Assembly: GCA_017467105.1 (NCBI GenBank)
Contig: JAFTSU010000027.1
Span: forward strand, 36,828-100,827
Length of the DNA: 64,000 bases
DNA from: Clostridia bacterium
GTDB taxonomy: Bacteria; Bacillota; Clostridia; Oscillospirales; CAG-272
Direction of reading: 5' to 3'
Shown: one piece after another, positions 57,023 through 64,000 of the stretch
Layout of the letters: each line of letters opens with the position of its first letter
Numbering within the stretch: position 1 is the stretch's first letter
Translations under genes and position numbers: made by a program
Notes under the pieces: generated by a model
Database searches by the model: none
Told to the model about the DNA's origin: nothing
What the model saw: the letters and a program-made list of their open reading frames with translations, nothing else

Positions 57023-57388
57023 ATGAAAAACTACTATTTCTGCCGAACCTGCGGAAATCTTGTGTCAGAGGATGAGAAAAAAACGGAATGCTGCGAGAGG
57101 CGCATGACACAAATAACCGAGGGTGAGGATGAGAGGGTAAAGAGCAAGCATATTCCCACCGTTACGGTGGATCAAAACACCGTCAACGTTTCCGTAGGAT
57201 CACCTTCGCATCCTATGGATCGGGATCATCTGATCGAATGGGTATATCTGAAAACCGACAGAGGAAGGTATATCAAGTATCTGGACGTGGAAAAGGACCC
57301 TATCGCGCGATTTCCTATTTCAGACGAGCGTCCGCTTGAGGTTTCCGCTTACTGCAACAAGCACGGGCTCTGGCGCACCGTGCTATAA
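57023..57388 (+). CDS. Desulfoferrodoxin-type superoxide reductase
   Basis: Detoxifies superoxide in anaerobes by one-electron reduction. The 121-residue protein has an N-terminal rubredoxin-like Fe site (FCRTCGN and TECCERR) and a C-terminal SOR domain. Expected ligands are visible: SKHIPTV, GSPSHPMDRDHLIEW and the Cys-His end motif AYCNKHGLW. It is a little shorter than classic desulfoferrodoxin, close to the Clostridia form. GGGAGG ribosome site. Confidence 0.9.
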   Translation: MKNYYFCRTCGNLVSEDEKKTECCERRMTQITEGEDERVKSKHIPTVTVDQNTVNVSVGSPSHPMDRDHLIEWVYLKTDRGRYIKYLDVEKDPIARFPISDERPLEVSAYCNKHGLWRTVL

Positions 57389-57400
57389 TCAAGGCATAAT

Positions 57401-57439
57401 AAAAGCAAGGCAGACGTGGCTACGTCTGCCTTGCTTTTT
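57401..57439 (+). terminator. Bidirectional terminator
   Basis: AAAAGCAAGGCAGACGT (57401-57417) pairs perfectly with ACGTCTGCCTTGCTTTT, followed by T. It also ends the large minus-strand gene that stops at 57478. Confidence 0.92.
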
Positions 57440-57477
57440 GATGGTAAATCCGACAATCTATTAATAATCAGTTAGGA

Positions 57478-60400
57478 TCATTCAGCGATATCTGCCATAT
57501 TCACCTGAGCGTAATAGATATTGTCTATATAGCATTTTGCGCTGTTATTTTTATCCAGCGAGAAGGAAATATTGCTTATAATAGCAGGAGTTTTATCGGG
57601 AGTAGCAAGGCCCGAGAACTTAAGCTCGCCGTTTACGTAGAAGTCCCAAGAGCCGTCCGTGCCGTCAACTATAAACTTCACGGATGCCCAAGTACCAACC
57701 ACTATACCGGAGTCAACAGTTCCGAGCGATGCGTTTCTGAGATCCTGCATCGTGATGGAAGATCCCTGGGCGGTATTTGTAACGGTAAAGTAAGCAATGC
57801 CCTTTTCCGCACCGTCTTTATCTCTAAGCCAGAGCTCGATGGAGCCCTTCGCCTCGACGTCGGTGTAAAGCATATCAAACGCGATAACGGTTGCGTTAGC
57901 AGTCTCGGAAACCTCGTTGAATGCTTCAGGCTTAAGACCGAGACTGATAGTAGAGTACTTTCCGTCGATTATACCGGATACGGGCTTGCTAATAAGAATA
58001 GATTTACTTCCGTCTCCATTCTCTACAATGGAAATTGTGTTGTCGGGTAAGTTACAGGAAGCAGTAATTCCCTCGGGCATTTTGCCATCCTCAAAGGTGT
58101 AGCCGCCAAAGCCTTCATCCGGCTGCGCGGGTCCCTCAGGAAGTACGGGGATCTGGGGCGTTGAGCCGCTGTCGTTGCCTCCCTCTTCGGAGTTATCACC
58201 GCCGCCATCTCCCGAATCACCGGAACCACCGCCGCCAAGCTCGGAATCATAGACGTGATGAACGTATAAATTATCAAAGTAGAAATCGCCCTGATTGCCC
58301 TTACAAACGGTAATACGAAGATTATCGTATGCGGTTGCCGCTTCTGCCGTAGCGTTATTCCAGGTTCCCTCGAACGTTTCTACGAGAGTCTCTCCGACAA
58401 TAAGCTCAAGTTTGTTGTCATATACTCTGATCTGTATGCTGATCCACTCGCCGACCTTACCGACCACATACTTATCTCCGGCGGTGTTATGGCGGTAAAT
58501 TATATCGGAGCCGTTGTCTTTACCAAGCAAGGTTAAGTATGCAAGAAACATTTTGGTGCCGCCCACTCCGGGATAGATCTCGAGAGAATCAACCGCCTCT
58601 ACGTTTTCTGCCAAAAGATCAAAGCCGAATACGGCTACATTTGCATTCTCATCCTTGTAGTTAACGTTATTGTAGGTAAAGCCTACAGTCTTGCCATCTC
58701 CGGATACCGTTTTATCTATAAGGAGCGCTTTGTTGCCGTCGCCCTTATCCACGATATCAGCCGTAACGCCGTCTATCATATTGGAAACAAGCTTCTGAGG
58801 CATCGTATCAAAGGTCTCGATCTTCGATGCTTCGGGAGCTGAGTCCGTATTTCCGATAAAGTAATCATCGTCAACACCGTCGAGATGACGAATAGAAACG
58901 TTGTCTATGTAGAAATCGCCGACGTTCCTCTTACATATAAGGACCTTAACTGCATCCACGTCCTTAACCGCAGGTGCTTCGGCGCCCTTCCAAGTGCCGC
59001 TGCAGGTGGCGATGAGATCACCGTCCGCGTACAGCTCATACTTAGCTGCTTCAGCACCGGTAGGCGCATAGTATTTGAAAGTGAGAGAAATCCATTCTCC
59101 TACCTTACCTATTTCGTGCATTCCGAATTCTTTTTCCGCGTTGTGTCTGAATACGATAGAATCGCCGCTAAAGGTAAGGTAAGGAAGATAAACGTAATTT
59201 CCACCTGCGACAATGTAAATTTCAATCGCATCCGCAACTTCCAAATTTTCTACTAAGAGATTAAGATTTATTACGGCTACGGTTGCATTTTTCTCCGCGA
59301 CGTTTACGTTACCGTACTTAACGTCTATTGAACCTTCAGCACCCTTGTCAACCAAAAGCGCCTTGTTTCCTTCGCCCTTGTCAACTATATTGGCGGTTAC
59401 TCCGTCTACCAGAGTGGTAGTTAGCTTTCCGGGCATTTCATCGAAGGTTTCTATCACGGGCGAAGGACCGCTGTCACCGCTACCGTCGTCAATTTCGGGG
59501 GAGTAGCCGATGCCTTCGTCATCCGCGATATAAAGCTTGTGCAGAAGCGTATTATCAATGCAAACGGAGCTTTTGTTATTGTAATTGAAAAGCAGAGTCA
59601 TGCTCTCCATTTTGTCAGGAGATGGAAGAGACGTAAGTCCGCCGTTAGGCACAAGATTCTTGCCGTAAATACGGTTAGACACGAGAATCAGCTTATCGTT
59701 TACGTATACTCTGTATTCTGCCTTCGTTGGCTTGCCGTCGGAGCCGATCTCGCCGGTCCTATACTCTATAGCGAAGTTCGTCCACTTGCCCGTAGAGAAT
59801 GCATAGACAAAGGAGCCTGCATTGCTATGACCGTAATCCTGAATCATAATATCCCCCTGTCCGTTGCTGTCCGTTACTGCCTTGAAGAGCACGAACACCG
59901 GCGAATAGGGACCGGAATTATTTGTGCTGCGGAGATAAAGCTCCATATTTGAGCCGTTAGAGATATGGTCTATTCTGATATCCATCTCAAAGCGGAGTAC
60001 GTTTGCTCCGGCCTGGTTAATCGTCTTCGAATGCTTGAGCGACATATTAGAGCCTGTAGCGCGCTTATTGATCTGAAGCACGCCGTTTTCATCATCCTCG
60101 ACGATAAAGTCGTAGGTGTTAGTAACGTCGTCGTTTCCTACTATTGAGACGATATTTGAATAAGGAGTTTCATCGTAGTTAATTACGGGCTCTGCGGGAC
60201 CGGAATCATAGTCATACTTGATGACCGAGCTCTGTTCGAAAAGAATGCTCAAAAATCTCATCCAGTCGGATTCCTGATAGATAGTAGGCTCATACTCGGT
60301 GAGCGATAGAGAGTTGAACATCTGATGGAAGGTGCTGAGCGCGCAGGAGGTAGCGTCATTATCCGACTGATTGGCGCCGGTGGATACGGGAAGACCTGAG

Positions 60401-62379
60401 TGAGTGGGCGTACCGCGATCGACGTAGTGTGAGAAGCCACCGTCATACTTCTGATATTCCTTGATCTTTGAGAGAGAATTAAGAATTGCATCAGCAGTAT
60501 ATTTGTCAAGCGTGGCTTTGATATATCCACTCACCTCTGCCTTGGTTGCAGGATCTTGCACGTAATTCAAATTGGTTACTAATCGGTTAATGCTAACCCA
60601 GACGTTGTAAACCTCGAGAATATTACCGGTGGAAGGCTCATCACCAAGCAGGCCCGCTATAAGCGACTCTGCCGCTGTTGCCATATATTCCTCCGGATAC
60701 GCGATCTTGAATCCGTTATACGCAGCCATCATTTTCATAAAGCCATTTGTATAATAGAATTCGGTACCCGTATGCTTTTCGCTTATAATATTGCCCCAGA
60801 AGCCTGTTTTTTCATTAATTGCGGCGTTTAACTCGCTTATAGTCATTTCAACCAGAGTCATACCGTCGAATTTCCGGTATTCCTCAGGATCAGCCGACGT
60901 GTAGGTATACGGTCCAAGCTTGTTCGCTGCCGTCTGCACCTCGGCGAATGCCTCGCCTATAGTGCTACCGCCTGAATAGGGGTTAGAGTTGATCATCGGC
61001 ATAAGATCTTTGGTTAGGAAATTAATATAATTCTGATGACTCTTATATTTGTCAGATGCAGCCGCGGCGGGAGCTACCTCAGACACGGATACCGCCTGAG
61101 CAACAGCATATTCGAGTGAGATTCCGAGAGAGGAGGTTTTTCCCGAGAGATTCAATGAATCCTTCGTAGGACTCTTGTCATAGGTATACGGCTTCTCACC
61201 GATTCCGTACATCTCCCAGAATTCATCCGCAGTTATACCGTCTCCCTCAACTCCACGGGGAGTATCGTAGGTAGGCTTAAAGCCAAGCATAGTGCAAATG
61301 GAGGTACACCAGCCAATATCACGTGACAAACGTATGGAATTCTGCTTCAGAGACGTTATATCCCACTGTGGATGATAGAAATAGCCGTCTTCATTCTGAA
61401 TGCTCTTTGCAAAATAGACCATTCTGACCTGCATCTCCTTGGGAAGAAGCACCTTCCAATCGCCACTTGGAGAAATATCATCGCACATACCCGACGCTAT
61501 AAGCATTCGGATGAGCTGAACAGTATTCTCGGCATCGGGACCGAACTCTTCACCGTCACGACCCGATGAGGACGAGTAGAATGCGCCTATGCCGGGGTCG
61601 TAGAGGTTAGCCGTCCAATCAACGATATCGTCGCCAAACATTGATCTGTACGCTTTGAAGGCGGAGACTATATCCTTAGCAAGCTCTGCGCCGTACTTTC
61701 CCGCTTCTACCCTATTCTCTATACCGGAGTTTGCGGTTGCGCGAATAGCAATCTCGCGTTCCAATGCCAACCATTCCTCGTTTGACTTGATCTTATCCAG
61801 CTCCTCCTGGGCCTGAATAAGATCAACCTCTCCGGAAAGGATCACACCTTGCGCGTGGGCAACGTAATCCTTATCCTTATCCTTGAAGATAGCGTCAAGG
61901 ACCTGATCGGTTATACATTCTATAGCAGTTAAATTTGTGTACTCGTTCTGATCGAAGGCTATGCTGATCACGCCGCTATCAGCGTAAACAAGATATCTTG
62001 CATCGAAATACGAATGCTTCTCCATACGCTCAAGAAGCTCGTATGCACGCAAGGTTGCAGGACGCTCGGGATCCTTGAAGCCTATCAGAATCTCGTAGTC
62101 CTCGATCTGATTATATACCGTGCCTCTTTCGAAAAAGATTCCACGGGATTCAAGCTCATCCTTGAACTCATATGAAAAATCAGAGCATGCCTTATTGCCG
62201 TTAGCGGGAACAACAAGAACCTTCATTCCCTGAGTGTATACGGTAGCAGTACCGTAATCGGTGGAGCCTGTGCCGTCTCCTTCTCCTGAGCCCTCGCCGG
62301 ATCCTGAGCCCTGATTACAGGACGTCATGGCCAAGAGCATTATGAGAATTAAGAGAATAATGCATAATGATCTTTTCAT
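57478..62379 (-). CDS. Giant surface lipoprotein with jelly-roll (LamG-like) repeats
   Basis: 1633 residues. Signal peptide with lipobox LAMTSC (Cys21), then a Gly-Ser-Glu linker (GSGSGEGSGEGDGTGS). Residues ~60-740 are helical with no clear family. Four beta-sandwich units follow at about 745-960, 975-1180, 1188-1375 and 1426-1633. Units two and three are clear repeats, sharing DGVTANIVDKGEGNKALLVD, KVGEWIS and the end DFYIDN. Another Gly/Asp/Ser linker is near 1378-1400. ATG 62379 has GGAGG 7 bases upstream. Outside the cell it probably binds polysaccharide; enzymatic activity is unproven. A fragment of a paralogue lies at 14516-14888. Confidence 0.82.
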   Translation of the reverse strand: MKRSLCIILLILIMLLAMTSCNQGSGSGEGSGEGDGTGSTDYGTATVYTQGMKVLVVPANGNKACSDFSYEFKDELESRGIFFERGTVYNQIEDYEILIGFKDPERPATLRAYELLERMEKHSYFDARYLVYADSGVISIAFDQNEYTNLTAIECITDQVLDAIFKDKDKDYVAHAQGVILSGEVDLIQAQEELDKIKSNEEWLALEREIAIRATANSGIENRVEAGKYGAELAKDIVSAFKAYRSMFGDDIVDWTANLYDPGIGAFYSSSSGRDGEEFGPDAENTVQLIRMLIASGMCDDISPSGDWKVLLPKEMQVRMVYFAKSIQNEDGYFYHPQWDITSLKQNSIRLSRDIGWCTSICTMLGFKPTYDTPRGVEGDGITADEFWEMYGIGEKPYTYDKSPTKDSLNLSGKTSSLGISLEYAVAQAVSVSEVAPAAAASDKYKSHQNYINFLTKDLMPMINSNPYSGGSTIGEAFAEVQTAANKLGPYTYTSADPEEYRKFDGMTLVEMTISELNAAINEKTGFWGNIISEKHTGTEFYYTNGFMKMMAAYNGFKIAYPEEYMATAAESLIAGLLGDEPSTGNILEVYNVWVSINRLVTNLNYVQDPATKAEVSGYIKATLDKYTADAILNSLSKIKEYQKYDGGFSHYVDRGTPTHSGLPVSTGANQSDNDATSCALSTFHQMFNSLSLTEYEPTIYQESDWMRFLSILFEQSSVIKYDYDSGPAEPVINYDETPYSNIVSIVGNDDVTNTYDFIVEDDENGVLQINKRATGSNMSLKHSKTINQAGANVLRFEMDIRIDHISNGSNMELYLRSTNNSGPYSPVFVLFKAVTDSNGQGDIMIQDYGHSNAGSFVYAFSTGKWTNFAIEYRTGEIGSDGKPTKAEYRVYVNDKLILVSNRIYGKNLVPNGGLTSLPSPDKMESMTLLFNYNNKSSVCIDNTLLHKLYIADDEGIGYSPEIDDGSGDSGPSPVIETFDEMPGKLTTTLVDGVTANIVDKGEGNKALLVDKGAEGSIDVKYGNVNVAEKNATVAVINLNLLVENLEVADAIEIYIVAGGNYVYLPYLTFSGDSIVFRHNAEKEFGMHEIGKVGEWISLTFKYYAPTGAEAAKYELYADGDLIATCSGTWKGAEAPAVKDVDAVKVLICKRNVGDFYIDNVSIRHLDGVDDDYFIGNTDSAPEASKIETFDTMPQKLVSNMIDGVTADIVDKGDGNKALLIDKTVSGDGKTVGFTYNNVNYKDENANVAVFGFDLLAENVEAVDSLEIYPGVGGTKMFLAYLTLLGKDNGSDIIYRHNTAGDKYVVGKVGEWISIQIRVYDNKLELIVGETLVETFEGTWNNATAEAATAYDNLRITVCKGNQGDFYFDNLYVHHVYDSELGGGGSGDSGDGGGDNSEEGGNDSGSTPQIPVLPEGPAQPDEGFGGYTFEDGKMPEGITASCNLPDNTISIVENGDGSKSILISKPVSGIIDGKYSTISLGLKPEAFNEVSETANATVIAFDMLYTDVEAKGSIELWLRDKDGAEKGIAYFTVTNTAQGSSITMQDLRNASLGTVDSGIVVGTWASVKFIVDGTDGSWDFYVNGELKFSGLATPDKTPAIISNISFSLDKNNSAKCYIDNIYYAQVNMADIAE

Positions 62380-62658
62380 AATCACGCCTCCAAAATCATA
62401 ATCAAAAAAATGTTGCATTTTGCACAAAGAAATGCTTATAAATATAGCAATAATATCTAAAAGCAATAAAAAATAATGTTTTCTACCTACATACTACCAT
62501 ATTAAATGAAAAAAAACAATGCAAAATATTACGAAATATTTGAATTATCTTCCAATGTAATAAACATTTACAAAATGTACAAAATTATCTGCGTTCGAAA
62601 ACAAAAATGACGAATTTTATCATTATTTTGATAAATCCGTATTTTTTTGCAAATACAC

Positions 62659-62687
62659 TTGAAAACAGACTAGTCGCGTGATATAAT
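62659..62687 (+). promoter_or_regulatory. Promoter of the sugar isomerase-like gene
   Basis: TTGAAA (62659-62664), a 17-base spacer ending TGA, TATAAT (62682-62687). The AT-rich interval 62380-62650 before it has no gene. Confidence 0.8.
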
Positions 62688-62738
62688 TGAGGCGATATGT
62701 TGCCGATAAATGCAATTGCTTAGCAAAAGGAGGATATT

Positions 62739-63632
62739 ATGAAAAAAATCAGTATGTGTTTATCATATCTGCAGAACAAATTCGATGATAGGTATGCTCT
62801 GGACGTTGCGAAAAAAATAGGCGTAGATGGGTTTGATATTTCCCTCTTTTTCCACGACGTAAGAAAAGAAGGCGACATTTACCAGCTGGGAGAGGCTGCG
62901 GTTGTAAAATATTATACCGAGCTTAGAGAGTATGCTGAGTCGCTGGGACTCGTGTTTTCTCAGACTCACGGAAGGCTGTACGGATATGCTATGTCAGAGG
63001 ATGACAGTGAGGCTTTTATTAAAAATTCCGAATATGATGCACTTGCAACAAAAATTCTCGGCGCGAAATATTGCGTAGTCCATACGCCTCCGATCACGTG
63101 GATAGGAGACGGATATACAGATGAAGAGTTATTTGATATCAATACGGAAATGTTTATGCGCATACTGCCGTTTGCTAAAAAATACCAGATAAAGTTTGCG
63201 GCAGAAACACACGGAGACTCTAAGAAGTATTCAAAAATGGAGTTCTTCGGATACGTTGATAATCTGACTAGGGCAATAGGAAGAATAAAGGATCACAAGG
63301 AATTTGCGGATCATATCTGCGTATGCGTTGACACAGGTCATACTAATCTTACTGTAAATTACGGTGAGCCCTCTGTAACAGAGGTCATAAAACGGCTTGG
63401 ATCTCTGATCGAGGTTCTGCATCTACACGACAACAACGGTCAGCGAGACGAGCATAAGATCCCCGGTACTGCAACAATTGATTGGCGGGGCGTTATGCAA
63501 GCTCTTCGCGATATTGGTTACACCGGATGGTATAACCTGGAAAACGATATCGACCACTTTGGCGAAGGCTTTGAAGTTGATGAAGCGGAGTTCAGCGTTA
63601 AGGTTATGCGTCATATGATAGAAAACTACTAA
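62739..63632 (+). CDS. Sugar phosphate isomerase/epimerase family protein
   Basis: TIM barrel of the xylose isomerase-like/AP endonuclease 2 family, 297 residues. Metal-site segments are visible: SQTHGRL, CVVHTPP, FAAETHGD, CVDTGHTNL, EVLHLHDNNGQRDEHKIPG and GWYNLENDID. The substrate is not clear. GGAGG ribosome site and own promoter. It is divergent from the large lipoprotein gene and could share a sugar-use role. Confidence 0.88.
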   Translation: MKKISMCLSYLQNKFDDRYALDVAKKIGVDGFDISLFFHDVRKEGDIYQLGEAAVVKYYTELREYAESLGLVFSQTHGRLYGYAMSEDDSEAFIKNSEYDALATKILGAKYCVVHTPPITWIGDGYTDEELFDINTEMFMRILPFAKKYQIKFAAETHGDSKKYSKMEFFGYVDNLTRAIGRIKDHKEFADHICVCVDTGHTNLTVNYGEPSVTEVIKRLGSLIEVLHLHDNNGQRDEHKIPGTATIDWRGVMQALRDIGYTGWYNLENDIDHFGEGFEVDEAEFSVKVMRHMIENY

Positions 63633-63641
63633 AATTTTTAC

Positions 63642-63673
63642 CACCGTCAGACGTTATACTGACGGTGTTTTTT
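63642..63673 (+). terminator. Terminator after the isomerase gene
   Basis: CACCGTCA (63642-63649) pairs with TGACGGTG (63660-63667), followed by TTTTTT. Confidence 0.9.
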
Positions 63674-63727
63674 ATGCAAAAAAGAATTTGCCCCATACCC
63701 GTGTCGAGTTTTCCTGTAATTCACCCG

Positions 63728-63896
63728 CTTCAATCAGCTTCTTTTCCCTCTTCACTTTTTGCTCTTCCCTCTTCACTCTTAACTATTACCTTTTCCTTCC
63801 CCTCTTCACTCTTCACTCTTAACTATTACCTTTTCCTTCCCTCTTCACTCTTCACTCTTAACTATTACCTTTTCCTCTTCACTCTTATCTTTCCCT
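63728..63896 (+). repeat. Pyrimidine-rich tandem repeats (39-40 bases)
   Basis: Units built from CTCTTCACTCTT, AACTATTACC and TTTTCCTTCCC. The block AACTATTACC recurs at 63781, 63821 and 63860. The plus strand is almost all C and T. No gene. Confidence 0.9.
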
Positions 63897-63922
63897 ATAT
63901 AAGAGTTAACTAAAAGAAAAAC

Positions 63923-63946
63923 AAAAAAGCCTCGGTTGCCCGAGAC
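63923..63946 (-). terminator. Minus-strand terminator for a gene beyond the window
   Basis: On the minus strand GTCTCGG pairs with CCGAGGC (one mismatch) and is followed by TTTTTTG. It implies a minus-strand gene ending to the right; none is recognisable in the last 50 bases. Confidence 0.5.
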
Positions 63947-64000
63947 TCCACATATATGAAGAGCAGATAAGGATCCATTCCTTAAAATGCTCATTAAAAA

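Noticed and set aside
63728-63896. CRISPR array
   Set aside because: Units are contiguous low-complexity C/T sequence without unique spacers.

Overview
The window looks like chromosome from an uncultured, probably gut-associated, spore-forming-lineage Clostridia (Firmicutes). Supporting signs are the tsaE-tsaB, holB-ricT-trmN6-rsmI, lepB-rbgA-rnhB-yraN and tig-clpP-clpX gene orders, T-box and lysine riboswitch control, a DAP-dehydrogenase lysine pathway, DUF1540 and DUF6472 proteins, a TatD-linked radical SAM protein, and Gram-positive Shine-Dalgarno and promoter signals. No phage, IS element or CRISPR array was found. Base composition was not computed, and the taxonomic placement is inference.

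Layout. 1-3014: end of plsY, a methyltransferase, tsaE, tsaB, rpiB. 3266-6836: a MecA-like adaptor (minus), queT behind a preQ1-type riboswitch, and a two-component system. 6999-14299: a GH28 enzyme, a LysM/SleL-like protein, and a minus-strand metG-tatD-MBL hydrolase-radical SAM cluster. 14516-19360: a broken surface-protein fragment, the holB-ricT-ferredoxin-trmN6-rsmI run, and a dead glycerophosphodiesterase start. 19743-27815: an orphan helical protein, then signal peptidase I with a giant acidic extension, rbgA, rnhB, yraN, thrC. 27849-34530: DUF1540, a phosphoesterase, a GH78 rhamnosidase, tig, clpP, clpX. 34572-35450: about 0.9 kb without a normal gene but with a promoter, tiny ORFs and a terminator. 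35530-41347 (minus): a polar amino acid ABC transporter, an AraC regulator, and two CobW-type metallochaperones. 41519-45957: the lysine riboswitch and dapA-dapB-ddh-lysA. 46108-50591: T-box tyrS, tRNA-Lys with duplicated flanks, T-box thrS. 50602-57388: aldose epimerase-like protein, a heterodimeric ABC exporter, an Mrr-like nuclease cluster, and a superoxide reductase. 57478-63632: a 1633-residue lipoprotein with jelly-roll repeats and a sugar isomerase-like protein.

How the genes fit together. Translation and RNA modification dominate (t6A, aminoacyl-tRNA synthetases, rRNA and tRNA methylases, ribosome assembly GTPase). Lysine supply is set by a riboswitch whose switching strands can be read directly. 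GH28, GH78, the aldose epimerase-like protein, the sugar isomerase-like protein and the large lipoprotein point to use of plant polysaccharides, plausibly pectin or rhamnogalacturonan. The most curious items are the orphan transcription unit at 34890-35447, the signal peptidase fusion, the His-rich CobW pair, the tRNA-Lys duplications, and several gene remnants that suggest ongoing decay and reshuffling.
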